NCBI GenBank assembly: GCA_902364065.1
Contig: CABJCJ010000004.1
Coordinates: forward strand, 1 to 64,000
Source of the DNA: Veillonellaceae bacterium SB90
GTDB taxonomy: Bacteria > Bacillota > Negativicutes > Selenomonadales > Selenomonadaceae
Reading direction: 5' to 3'
DNA length: 64,000 nucleotides
Shown: piece after piece, positions 1-7,462 of the stretch
Layout: every line of letters begins with the position of its first letter
How positions within the stretch are numbered: position 1 is the stretch's first letter
Program-made: the position numbers and the translations under genes
Notes under the pieces: model-generated
What the model saw: the letters and a program-made list of their open reading frames with translations, nothing else
What the model was told of the DNA's origin: nothing
Database searches by the model: none

Positions 1-299
1 AGGAGTACCGCATGAAGATCATGGGCGAGGAGGACTTCCGCACCTATGGCCAGGGTGTGCTCGAGACCTTTGAGCAGCGCGCGGAAAAAGCGGGTATCCG
101 CATCGCCAAGCCGTCGTATGAAGGCGTGCGCCTCGTGTTCCCGAACGGCTGGGCACTCCTGCGCATGTCGCTGCATGACCCGCAGATGCCGCTCAACGTC
201 GAGAGCCGCAAGCGCGGCGGCGTGGCCGAGATCGTCAAAGAGGTGGAAAAACTCCTCGCCGGCTTCACGAGCCTTGACATGAGCGTATTCCGCAGCTGA
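1..299 (+). CDS. Phosphomannomutase/phosphoglucomutase, C-terminal end (partial)
   Basis: The gene enters from the left edge; the reading frame is open from base 3 and ends with TGA at 297-299. About 98 residues of the C-terminal domain are visible. The stretch NGWALLRMSLHDPQ resembles the phosphate-binding loop region of alpha-D-phosphohexomutase C-terminal domains, which in this family binds the phosphate of hexose-phosphate substrates. Active-site serine and metal-binding loop lie outside the window, so substrate choice between mannose and glucose phosphates cannot be judged. The ATG at 12 is internal and not the true start. Confidence 0.75.
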   Translation, partial: EYRMKIMGEEDFRTYGQGVLETFEQRAEKAGIRIAKPSYEGVRLVFPNGWALLRMSLHDPQMPLNVESRKRGGVAEIVKEVEKLLAGFTSLDMSVFRS

Positions 300-333
300 T
301 ACAGCCTGTACGGATACATAAATACAGATATGG

Positions 334-380
334 AAAGAAGGACTGCCGCATCGTCACCGATGCAGCAGTCCTTCTTTTTT
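334..380. terminator. Bidirectional intrinsic terminator
   Basis: A strong stem pairs AAGGACTGC with GCAGTCCTT around a short loop. It has A-rich sequence on the left and a T-run on the right, so it can serve the phosphohexomutase gene on the plus strand and the small protein gene converging from the minus strand. Confidence 0.85.
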
Positions 381-398
381 ATGAGCACGTGTCTTTTA

Positions 399-752
399 TC
401 AGGCGTTGAGCAGCAGATTCTTGTGGTCGAGGACGAATTTGCCGTTCGTGCAGGCCGGGCAGAAGCACGTATCACCGCCGGCAGCCTTGACTTCCTGACC
501 TTTCTTGAGCATGGCGGCAGCCTGGTCGGCGCCGAACAGTTCCTTGGCCTTGTCTGAGGCGAAGAATGGCAGGACATCATCGATACTGCAAACGCATTCC
601 TCAAGTGCTGCGATGAGCTTCTGGGCTTTTTCCTTTTCATCGGCTTTGCCAACGGCGGCAAGGTATTCTTTGGCGACATCCTTGAGGCCGGCATAAGCGC
701 TCGGTGCATCAATGACACCCTGTACATGCTGCAGGACTTCTTCTTTCGTCAT
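399..752 (-). CDS. Small conserved protein with C-terminal CxCxxC motif
   Basis: 117 residues. The start is set at the ATG at 750-752 because AAGGAGG lies just upstream on the minus strand; a longer frame to 785 has no such site. The protein is mostly helical and acidic/lysine-rich, with an early Cys pair (EECVCS) and a C-terminal CFCPACTNG segment that looks like a metal or redox site. No signal peptide or membrane segment is visible. I do not recognise a characterised family. The gene stands alone between a terminator and the tRNA gene. Confidence 0.75.
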   Translation of the reverse strand: MTKEEVLQHVQGVIDAPSAYAGLKDVAKEYLAAVGKADEKEKAQKLIAALEECVCSIDDVLPFFASDKAKELFGADQAAAMLKKGQEVKAAGGDTCFCPACTNGKFVLDHKNLLLNA

Positions 753-860
753 ACTGATCATCCTCCTTCGAGATGTGGTCCTCATGATTGATCATCAGGA
801 TCTTCGACAAGTCAAGCATAGCACGCGTTGAATGTAATGTCAATAATTACATCTTTGGAT

Positions 861-887
861 AAGAAAAAAGCAGGCATATGGCCTGCT
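861..887 (-). terminator. Intrinsic terminator of the tRNA-Ala gene
   Basis: On the minus strand a GCAGGC/GCCTGC stem with a short loop is followed by TTTTTTC, 13 bases past the tRNA 3' end. Confidence 0.85.
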
Positions 888-899
888 CGGTACTCTTTC

Positions 900-975
900 T
901 GGTGGAGACGAAGGGGATTGAACCCTCGACCTCTCGGATGCGAACCGAACGCTCTCCCAGCTGAGCTACGTCCCC
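900..975 (-). tRNA. tRNA-Ala (anticodon CGC)
   Basis: A 76-base cloverleaf with encoded CCA. The acceptor stem is GGGGACG/CGTCTCC with one G-T pair and discriminator A. The D arm is GCTC-AGCTGGGA-GAGC. The anticodon arm TTCGG-TTCGCAT-CCGAG gives anticodon CGC, and the T arm is GAGGG-TTCAATC-CCCTT. CGC decodes GCG, and the overall body is typical of alanine tRNAs. Confidence 0.95.
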
Positions 976-987
976 AGAACAAGTTAG

Positions 988-1016
988 AGTATACCGCTTT
1001 TTCGCTGATTTTTCAA
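988..1016 (-). promoter_or_regulatory. Promoter of tRNA-Ala
   Basis: On the minus strand TTGAAA (1016-1011) and TATACT (993-988) are separated by exactly 17 bases, a near-consensus housekeeping promoter just upstream of the tRNA. Confidence 0.8.
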
Positions 1017-1339
1017 GGATTTTTCGTGATTTCGGTATGACAGATGAAATATTTTTCACAACCTGTGAAAAAATATCGATGAAATGGGCAGGAATCTCAT
1101 CGATACTCCGTTGGAAATCGGAAAAAAGCAAGGGGATATGAGGGAGAAAACTTCTTTTTATAACTGGATTTGCCTGCTGAATCTTGAACAGATAAATTTC
1201 ACTTATGTGATAAGATAATGCTGTTTATAATGATAATACGATTAACTAAATTTATCATAAATGTTGCTGGCATAGATGTAGATATTTTGGACATTTCAGC
1301 GTATAATGAGAATAAAGAAGCCACAACAATGCGAGGATT

Positions 1340-1375
1340 CCCGCTGGAATGGAAACGAGCCGCCATTCCTGCGGG
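1340..1375 (+). promoter_or_regulatory. Leader hairpin of the hydrogenase mRNA
   Basis: CCCGC-T-GGAATGG (1340-1352) pairs with CCATTCC-T-GCGGG (1363-1375) around a 10-base loop, with one T-T mismatch. There is no T-run, so it is not an intrinsic terminator. It lies 45 bases before the start codon and downstream of the probable -10, so it would be in the 5' UTR and could affect stability or translation. Confidence 0.55.
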
Positions 1376-1419
1376 GACACCGCGCAGTATCCGCAGGGAT
1401 ATCATGAGGAGGTAACAAA

Positions 1420-2520
1420 GTGGACAAACGGGAGAGTATGTGGGATGTATATCTCAAAAATGGCATGAGCCGCCGCAGCTTCATCAAAGGCTGCGTAGCG
1501 CTGACGTCTCTCATGGGACTGAGCTCAGACAAGCTCACGAAAGTCGTCGAGGCGGCGGAAAAGAAACCGCTGCCGGTTGTCATCTGGATTCACGGCCATG
1601 AATGCACGGGCTGTGATGAATCCTTCATCCGTTCCGGCTCGCCGCTGGCATCGGATGTCGTCCTGAGTCAGGTTGCCCTGGAGTATGACCATCTCCTGAG
1701 TGCAGCCAGTGGTGAGCCGTTCGAGGCTCATCTCGAGGAAACGATCGAGAAGTACAAGGGTCAGTATATCCTGGCTGTAGAAGGTGCAGTCTGCACGAAG
1801 GACAACGGTGTTTACTGCATGTCAGGCGGTCACACGTTTACGCATACCCTGCGCCGTGCCGCCGAGAATGCAGCTGCGGTCATCGCTTATGGCACCTGCG
1901 CCGTCTCGGGCGGTATCCAGGCTGCCAGCCCGAACCCGACGGGTTCCTCGGGCATCACGCAGTTCACGGGCAAGACGCCGGTCGTCTGTGTTCCGGGCTG
2001 CCCGCCGATTCCGGAAGTCATGACGGGTGTCGTCATGCACGTCGCTCTCTTTGGCACGGTGCCGCCGCTTGATGGCGAAGGCCGTCCGAAGCAGTTCTAC
2101 GGCAACCGCATCCATGATACGTGCTACCGCCGTCCGTTCTTCGATGCCGGCATGTTTGCCGAGAGCTACGATGATGCGGGCTCGAAGGCCGGCTGGTGCC
2201 TCTACAAGCTCGGCTGCCGCGGTCCGGAGACGTACAACTCCTGCGGCAATCTGCGCTGGTTCCAGGGCATGAGCTACCCGATCCAGTCCGGTGCTCCGTG
2301 CATTGGCTGTTCGAATGCACATTTCTGGGATGAGGGCTCGATGAGCGAGCGCCTGCCGAAGTTTGGCCAGCCGATCGGCGATATCGATAAGATCGGTGCC
2401 GGCCTTGCTGCCGTAACGGCCGTCGGCGTAGCTGCACATGCGGCTGCCAGTGTCGTACAGAAGAAGAGACGGGAAGCTGCCAAGGCAAAAGAGAACGGGG
2501 AGCAGGTGAACAATAAATGA
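1420..2520 (+). CDS. hyaA: [NiFe] hydrogenase small subunit, Tat-exported
   Basis: 366 residues, GTG start with GAGGAGGT 7 bases upstream. The twin-arginine motif SRRSFIKG (residues 17-24) marks Tat export of the folded heterodimer. The proximal cluster motif ECTGC is at 61-65, followed by GTCAVSGG and VPGCPP. The medial/distal cluster ligands lie in HDTCYRR, LGCRGPE and CIGCSNAHFWD. A C-terminal hydrophobic helix (about 326-345) followed by a Lys/Arg-rich tail anchors it in the membrane beside the cytochrome b subunit. Both positions that hold extra cysteines in oxygen-tolerant enzymes carry Gly here (ECTGC and the SGGIQ segment), so a standard oxygen-sensitive enzyme is inferred. It overlaps hyaB by ATGA. 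The hya symbol is by analogy to the E. coli operon. Confidence 0.95.
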   Translation: MDKRESMWDVYLKNGMSRRSFIKGCVALTSLMGLSSDKLTKVVEAAEKKPLPVVIWIHGHECTGCDESFIRSGSPLASDVVLSQVALEYDHLLSAASGEPFEAHLEETIEKYKGQYILAVEGAVCTKDNGVYCMSGGHTFTHTLRRAAENAAAVIAYGTCAVSGGIQAASPNPTGSSGITQFTGKTPVVCVPGCPPIPEVMTGVVMHVALFGTVPPLDGEGRPKQFYGNRIHDTCYRRPFFDAGMFAESYDDAGSKAGWCLYKLGCRGPETYNSCGNLRWFQGMSYPIQSGAPCIGCSNAHFWDEGSMSERLPKFGQPIGDIDKIGAGLAAVTAVGVAAHAAASVVQKKRREAAKAKENGEQVNNK

Positions 2521-4430
2521 AACACGTAGTAGTTGATCCAATCACAAGAATTGAAGGCCATCTGCGCGTCGAGGTGCAGGTCGACGAAGCTTCGGGCAAG
2601 GTAACGGATGCGCTGTCCTCCGGTACGGCATGGCGCGGCCTCGAGCTCGTCATGAAAGACCGCGATCCGCGCGACGCATGGGCCTACATCCAGCGCATCT
2701 GCGGCGTCTGCACGTCGGCACATGCCCTGGGCAGCCTGCGCGCTGTCGAGGATGCACTCGGCATCAAGATTCCGAAAAATGCACATTATATCCGCAACAT
2801 CATGGCCGCTACGCTGACGGTCCAGGATCATATCGTTCATTTCTATCATCTGCATGCCCTCGACTGGGTCAGCCCGGTTGAAGCACTGGCTGCTGATCCT
2901 GTCGCTACGGCTAATCTGCAGAATACGGTCCTCAACGCCTACAAGCTGCCGTTCCGCGCTCCGGGTACGAGCGTGACGGAAGCGTATGACCATGATTTCC
3001 CGGCTGCGACGCCGCAGTACTTCGCGGAAATCAAGGGCAAGATCCAGGCCATCGTTGAGAGCGGCCAGCTCGGCATCTTCGCTGCCAACTGGTGGGATCA
3101 CCCCGATTACAAGCTGCTGCCGCCTGAGGTTCATCTCATGGCCATCGCGCATTATCTCGAGATGCTCGACAAGCACCGCGAGCTCGTCACGCCGCAGGTC
3201 ATCTTCGGCGGCAAGAACCCGCATCCGCATTACGTGGTCGGCGGTATGCCGTGCTCCATCTCGATGGAAGACGGCAACGCACCGGTCAACACGGCTCGTC
3301 TCGGCATCGTCGACCGCGCCATCAACCTCGGCCGCACGCTCGTCAACAATTACTACATCCCGGATGCACTGGCAATCGGTACGGCTTACGTTAAAGCTGG
3401 CCGCGTCGATGGCGGCGGCCTTGCCAAGGAGCGCGTGCTCGGCTATGGTTCGTATCCGATCGAGCCGGTTTCCGGCACGGCGAATGGCGACTTCTTCAAC
3501 AACCTGCTCGTCCGTTGCAACGGCGTAGTCGAAGACTTCGGCAAGGGCCTGGCAGCAGCCAAGGTTTACGAGATTGACGCCGAGGATGTCAACGATCCGG
3601 AAGTCTTCACGGAAGGTGTCGAGCATTCTTGGTACGAGTATCCGGAGAAGGGCGGCAAGGACCTCAATCCGTGGGATGGTGTCACGAAGGCCAAATTCAC
3701 GGGCCCGAAGGAAGGTACGCCGACGGAGTGGAAGGCACTCAACGAGAATGGCAAGTATTCCTGGCTCAAGACGCCGAAATGGCGCGGCAAGGTCTGCGAA
3801 GTCGGTCCTCTCGCACGTTATATCATTGTTTACACGAAGGCAAAGAAGGGCATGCTCGGCGAGCCGACCTGGGCTGAGAAGATGATGCTCGACCAGATCG
3901 ACGCCGTCTCGAAGGTCCTCGGTGTTGCTCCTGAGGTCTGGCTCCCGACGATGGTCGGCCGCACGGCTGCCCGCGCTCTCGACTGCCAGCTCAACGCGGA
4001 AATCAACAAGTTCTTCTTCGACAAGCTCATCGCGAACATCAAGTCCGGCGATACGAAGACGGCGAACATGGAGAAGTGGGATCCTTCGACCTGGCCGAAA
4101 CAGGCCAAGGGCGTCGGCCTTTACGAGGCTCCGCGCGGTGCTCTCTCGCATTACATCGTCATCAAAGACGGCAAGACGGACAACTATCAGGCAGTCGTAC
4201 CGACGACCTGGAATGCCTGCCCGCGTGATGATGAGGCCGGCCACGGCGCTTACGAGAAAGCGATGATGGATACGCAGGTCAAGATTGCGGACAAGCCGCT
4301 TGAAATCGTCAAGGTCGTCCGTTCGTTCGATCCGTGCATGGCTTGTGCAACGCATATGTTCAATGCCAAGGGCGAGAAGATCAGCATCATCACCACGGAT
4401 CCGTATTCCGGCACGCACGTTGAGAAGTGA
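2517..4430 (+). CDS. hyaB: [NiFe] hydrogenase large (catalytic) subunit
   Basis: 637 residues. It carries the Ni-Fe site and oxidises H2. The N-terminal ligand motif RICGVCTSAH is at 60-69 (C62, C65) and the C-terminal motif DPCMACATH at 605-613 (C607, C610). After His613 there is a 24-residue tail, which the maturation endopeptidase of the group would remove after nickel insertion; known tails are often nearer 15 residues, so this one is somewhat long. It has no signal peptide and is expected to travel with the Tat-bearing small subunit. Its start overlaps the hyaA stop by 4 bases, indicating translational coupling. Confidence 0.96.
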   Translation: MKHVVVDPITRIEGHLRVEVQVDEASGKVTDALSSGTAWRGLELVMKDRDPRDAWAYIQRICGVCTSAHALGSLRAVEDALGIKIPKNAHYIRNIMAATLTVQDHIVHFYHLHALDWVSPVEALAADPVATANLQNTVLNAYKLPFRAPGTSVTEAYDHDFPAATPQYFAEIKGKIQAIVESGQLGIFAANWWDHPDYKLLPPEVHLMAIAHYLEMLDKHRELVTPQVIFGGKNPHPHYVVGGMPCSISMEDGNAPVNTARLGIVDRAINLGRTLVNNYYIPDALAIGTAYVKAGRVDGGGLAKERVLGYGSYPIEPVSGTANGDFFNNLLVRCNGVVEDFGKGLAAAKVYEIDAEDVNDPEVFTEGVEHSWYEYPEKGGKDLNPWDGVTKAKFTGPKEGTPTEWKALNENGKYSWLKTPKWRGKVCEVGPLARYIIVYTKAKKGMLGEPTWAEKMMLDQIDAVSKVLGVAPEVWLPTMVGRTAARALDCQLNAEINKFFFDKLIANIKSGDTKTANMEKWDPSTWPKQAKGVGLYEAPRGALSHYIVIKDGKTDNYQAVVPTTWNACPRDDEAGHGAYEKAMMDTQVKIADKPLEIVKVVRSFDPCMACATHMFNAKGEKISIITTDPYSGTHVEK

Positions 4431-4465
4431 AAAGGGAATACGGTGGAAAGGAAAGGAACAGTAGA

Positions 4466-5173
4466 ATGAAAGAAGAAAAACGGAAAGTCTACTACCTGTT
4501 CAGTCCGTTTCTGAGGATGTTCCATTGGATCATGGTGCTCTGCATTATCACGCTGTTCATCACGGGCCTCTTGATCACCAAGCCGGTCACCGTCATGGGC
4601 ATTGAACCGACGTATACATCCCTGTCGATGGACTGGGTCAGAAATATCCATTTTATCGCGGCCTTCACGTTCTGCGCAGCGTTTATCCTGCGCATCTACG
4701 GCTACATCCGCTATCCTGGCGACCGCCTTTTCCCGCGCGTCTGGAAGGGTTTCTTCTATCGTGATGTCATCGATGTCACGCTGCACTACATGCTGCTGAA
4801 GCCCGGTCATGACCCGTACCTGCGCAATCCGCTGGCACGTTCTTCATACGCGGCACTCTACGCCATGGTACTCATTGAGATCCTCACGGGCTTTGCGATG
4901 TACTACATGACGGAACCGAGCAATGTTGGCGGCGTTCTGTTCGGCTGGGTCAATGTGGTCCTTGGCGGCGAGATGGTCACGCATTGGGTTCACCATATCT
5001 TTGCCTGGCTCATCATCCTCTTTGCCATCGGCCATGTCTACATGGTACTGCGTGCCGATGTCATGGAGGCCGAAGGCGAGGCTTCGAGCATGTTCTCCGG
5101 CGTGAAGTTCCTGGAGCATGTGCCGCTGGATGCGCCGGAAATCGGTGAGGAAGGCCAGCAGAAAAAGAAATAA
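4466..5173 (+). CDS. hyaC: Hydrogenase b-type cytochrome subunit
   Basis: 235 residues. The ATG at 4466 is chosen, after an AGGAAAGGAA stretch; a GTG at 4427 overlapping the hyaB stop is possible but adds a charged leader. Four membrane segments are evident, roughly at 20-40, 55-75, 125-145 and 175-195. Histidines suited to haem ligation include FHWIMVL near the start and THWVHHIFAW near the last helix. In this family the protein passes electrons from the small subunit to quinone. Its place directly after the structural subunits agrees with a membrane-bound uptake enzyme. Confidence 0.93.
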   Translation: MKEEKRKVYYLFSPFLRMFHWIMVLCIITLFITGLLITKPVTVMGIEPTYTSLSMDWVRNIHFIAAFTFCAAFILRIYGYIRYPGDRLFPRVWKGFFYRDVIDVTLHYMLLKPGHDPYLRNPLARSSYAALYAMVLIEILTGFAMYYMTEPSNVGGVLFGWVNVVLGGEMVTHWVHHIFAWLIILFAIGHVYMVLRADVMEAEGEASSMFSGVKFLEHVPLDAPEIGEEGQQKKK

Positions 5174-5175
5174 GA

Positions 5176-5192
5176 AATTTCCCGTCACGGGA
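5176..5192 (+). repeat. Small hairpin between hyaC and the HMA-like gene
   Basis: TTCCCG and CGGGAA pair around a 3-base loop directly after the hyaC stop. No T-run follows. It may be an mRNA processing or stability element. Confidence 0.35.
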
Positions 5193-5211
5193 ATGAAGGA
5201 GAAATGACATA

Positions 5212-5454
5212 ATGTGTAAAGAATGTGGTTGTGGCGAGACGAACGGCAATACGCGTCTCCAGTTCACGGTCAAAGGTTATACGGATGAAAGCGCAAAAGA
5301 AGTCGAGAAGGCTCTGCTGGGCCTCCCGGGCGTACTCTTTGTTCACATCCATGCACACGATGGTGAGACGACGGTAGACTACAGTCCTGCCAAGACGAAG
5401 CTCATGGACATCCTGGGCGTCCTGCAGGCACGTGGCCTGGAAGCCGCTTTGTGA
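5212..5454 (+). CDS. Small HMA-like protein with N-terminal CxxCGCG metal motif
   Basis: 80 residues, with a ribosome site GAAGGAG upstream. Residues 1-8 read MCKECGCG, which resembles the N-terminal nickel-binding CxxCGC motif known from HypB of enterobacteria. The rest (about 15-80) has the strand-helix-strand pattern of heavy-metal-associated domains, including LLGLPGVLFVHIHAHDGETTVDYSP and a final helix. The usual HMA motif GMxCxxC is replaced by GYTDESA, so metal binding would rest on the N-terminal cysteines. It lies between the hydrogenase structural and maturation genes. I infer a nickel donor or store for HypA/HypB; this is not proven. Confidence 0.8.
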   Translation: MCKECGCGETNGNTRLQFTVKGYTDESAKEVEKALLGLPGVLFVHIHAHDGETTVDYSPAKTKLMDILGVLQARGLEAAL

Positions 5455-5476
5455 TCGAGCCGTAACATGTCATACA

Positions 5477-5527
5477 GGAAACGCCTTCCCGGCTGTCGAG
5501 ATTTCAAGATGGCCGGGGGGCGTTTCT
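5477..5527 (+). promoter_or_regulatory. Large hairpin before hypA
   Basis: GAAACGCC-TT-CCCGGC pairs with GCCGGG-GG-GGCGTTTC around a loop of about 17 bases. Only a weak T-rich stretch follows, so termination would be partial at best. It separates structural from maturation genes and could set their ratio. Confidence 0.5.
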
Positions 5528-5561
5528 TGTCATGTGGGGGCATCCCCCCTGGGAGGTTTTT

Positions 5562-5903
5562 ATGCATGAAATGGCGATTGCCGAGGGTGTGCTCGATATC
5601 GCGCTCGACTATGCGAAGAAGAACAACGCGCAGCGCATTTCAGAAATCGGCCTGCTGATCGGTGAGATGTCCGGCGTTGTCGTCGAATCCCTGGAGTTTT
5701 CGTTCAACATGATTGCGAAGGGGACGATTGCCGAGAATGCCAAGATCGTCGTCAAGCGCACGCCGCTCATCGGCCGCTGCACGAAATGCGGCAAAGAGTT
5801 CCATGTGGAACATTACGATTTCTGGTGTCCGGAATGCAAGGATGGCGTCTTGTCCATCCTTTCGGGACGCGAAATGCAGGTAGAATATCTGGAGGTGGAT
5901 TAA
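5562..5903 (+). CDS. hypA: Hydrogenase nickel insertion protein HypA
   Basis: 113 residues. The start at MHEMAIAEG is chosen because GGGAGG lies 5 bases upstream and the family begins MHE, whose His2 and Glu3 take part in nickel binding. The zinc-binding loop has two CxxC pairs, C73/C76 and C89/C92. HypA delivers nickel to the large-subunit precursor together with HypB. Its stop codon abuts the hypB GTG start with no gap. Confidence 0.95.
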   Translation: MHEMAIAEGVLDIALDYAKKNNAQRISEIGLLIGEMSGVVVESLEFSFNMIAKGTIAENAKIVVKRTPLIGRCTKCGKEFHVEHYDFWCPECKDGVLSILSGREMQVEYLEVD

Positions 5904-6575
5904 GTGGCTGAAATTCAGGTCATGAAGAATATACTGGGGGAGAACGACCGCATTGCGGCCGAGAACCAGGCTTTGTTTGAGGAAAAGGGCGTCTACGTCA
6001 TCAACCTCATGGGTTCGCCGGGAGCCGGCAAGACATCGGTACTCGAGAAGACGATGGAGAAGCTCAAGGACAAACTCAAGATGGCTGTCATCGAGGGCGA
6101 TCTCTTCACGAGCAAAGATGCGGACCGCATCGAGAAGCACGGCGTGCCGGTCATCCAGATCAACACGGCCGGCGGCTGCCATCTCGACGCGCCGATGGTG
6201 CAAAAGGTGGCGCAGAAGCTCGACCTCGACCATCTCGATCTGCTCGTCGTCGAGAATGTCGGCAACCTCGTCTGCCCGGCGGAATTTGCCGTGGGCGAAG
6301 ACGACAAAGGCGTCGTGCTTTCCATTACGGAGGGCGATGACAAACCCATGAAGTATCCGCTGATTTTCAAGGAATCGGCGATTGCCCTGCTCAATAAAGC
6401 GGACCTTCTGCCGTACTGCAATTTCGATATGGTTGCGGCCAAAGACGACATCACGACGCTGCATCCAGGCATGACGGTCGTCGAGGTTTCCTGCACGCAG
6501 GAAACGGGCCTCGACACCTGGTGCGACTGGCTGCTCGCACGCGTCAAAGAAAAGAAGGAGAGGTGCGCAAAATGA
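5904..6575 (+). CDS. hypB: Hydrogenase nickel incorporation GTPase HypB
   Basis: 223 residues, GTG start with GGAGGT just upstream. The P-loop GSPGAGKT is at 37-44, the metal-site pair GGCH at 90-93, and NVGNLVCP and NKADL follow, as in SIMIBI-class GTPases. It powers nickel transfer from HypA to the large subunit. The protein begins MAEIQVMKNILGENDR and lacks the N-terminal CxxCGC nickel motif or His-rich stretch found in many HypB proteins. The separate 80-residue protein upstream carries a CxxCGCG. It overlaps the endopeptidase gene by ATGA. Confidence 0.95.
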   Translation: MAEIQVMKNILGENDRIAAENQALFEEKGVYVINLMGSPGAGKTSVLEKTMEKLKDKLKMAVIEGDLFTSKDADRIEKHGVPVIQINTAGGCHLDAPMVQKVAQKLDLDHLDLLVVENVGNLVCPAEFAVGEDDKGVVLSITEGDDKPMKYPLIFKESAIALLNKADLLPYCNFDMVAAKDDITTLHPGMTVVEVSCTQETGLDTWCDWLLARVKEKKERCAK

Positions 6576-7174
6576 AGGATGCATTCGGTAATGGCAGCGA
6601 ACCGGGCGTAACGCCTGATAATGTGCTTCATCCGGCTGAGGTCACGATCCTCGGTGTCGGCAACGTCATCCTGCGCGATGAAGGCTTCGGCGTGCGCGTC
6701 GCGGAGTATCTGGACCGCCATTATGAATTTCCCGAAGAGGTGCAGGTCATTGACGGCGGCACGCTCGGCATCGAGCTCACGCAGTATGTGACGGGTACGA
6801 AGAAGCTGCTCGTCATCGATTCTATCAATGGCGGCGCCGAGCCCGGCACGCGGTTCCATCTGCACAACGATGAGGTCATGGTACATTTCCAGGACAAGCT
6901 CAGCGCGCATGAGGTCGGCATCCAGGATGTCCTCGCACTCCTGACGGTCACGGGCCACAAGGTCCCGGAAGTCGTCGTGCTCGGTGCACAGCCCTTTGAC
7001 CTGGAGGCCGGCGTTGAGCTCAGCCCGGGCATGATGGATCTCTTGCCGGCTGTGGTGGAAGAGGCCATTGGCGTCCTGAAGGACTGGGGCATCACGCCAC
7101 GTCCGCGTCAGGAGGTCCGCGCAATGGATTACGACATCGTTGCGGAAGAAGATGTCAAGAATCAGATGGAATGA
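6572..7174 (+). CDS. hyaD: Hydrogenase maturation endopeptidase (HyaD/HybD family)
   Basis: 200 residues from the ATG that overlaps the hypB stop; a longer frame exists but runs through hypB. It has the M52 peptidase pattern: GVGNVILRDEGFGVR near residues 28-42 with Glu37 as a probable nickel-sensing ligand, an Asp in LLVIDSING, and a His in LSAHEVG. It cleaves the C-terminal tail of the large subunit after nickel insertion. A tail of about 25 residues (RPRQEVRAMDYDIV onward) extends beyond the usual core. Confidence 0.93.
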   Translation: MKDAFGNGSEPGVTPDNVLHPAEVTILGVGNVILRDEGFGVRVAEYLDRHYEFPEEVQVIDGGTLGIELTQYVTGTKKLLVIDSINGGAEPGTRFHLHNDEVMVHFQDKLSAHEVGIQDVLALLTVTGHKVPEVVVLGAQPFDLEAGVELSPGMMDLLPAVVEEAIGVLKDWGITPRPRQEVRAMDYDIVAEEDVKNQME

Positions 7175-7198
7175 TCCGCACATGGAGGTTGATGGAAA

Positions 7199-7462
7199 AT
7201 GTGTTTAGCCGTTCCCGCTAAGGTAATTGCAGTGGAGGATTCCGTGGGCAAGGTGGATATCGCAGGCGTTACGCGCGATATCAGCCTGATGCTCCTGCCG
7301 GAAACGAAGGTGGGGGACTTCGTGCTCGTCCATGCCGGATTTGCCATCCAAACGGTCACGCAGGAAGAAGTTGAGGAGACGAATGCACTGCTCGCGGAGA
7401 TGAATGGTGCACCGCGCACGGTCAACGATATCCCTGAGGGCGCTGCCGGAGGTCAGGTATGA
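7199..7462 (+). CDS. hypC: Hydrogenase maturation chaperone HypC
   Basis: 87 residues beginning MCLAVPAKV. In the family the N-terminal Met is removed to expose Cys2, which with a conserved His carries the Fe(CN)2CO unit between HypD and the large subunit. GGAGGTTGATGG precedes the start. Its end overlaps hypD by ATGA. Confidence 0.95.
   Translation: MCLAVPAKVIAVEDSVGKVDIAGVTRDISLMLLPETKVGDFVLVHAGFAIQTVTQEEVEETNALLAEMNGAPRTVNDIPEGAAGGQV

Larger units (their letters stand above)
976..1419 (+). other. Intergenic region upstream of the hydrogenase operon
   Basis: No gene is supported here. The region is AT-rich. It holds the tRNA promoter on the minus strand, a TATAAT at 1302-1307 on the plus strand without a clear -35 partner (which may mean an activated promoter), and the leader hairpin at 1340-1375. 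Confidence 0.6.

Noticed and set aside
1600..1614. Oxygen-tolerant hydrogenase signature
   Set aside because: The motif is ECTGC, with Gly where oxygen-tolerant enzymes have Cys; the second extra Cys position is Gly as well.
2274..4418. 714-codon open frame on the minus strand
   Set aside because: It lies opposite the hydrogenase large subunit and has no recognisable motifs; long antisense frames are common in this high-GC codon usage.
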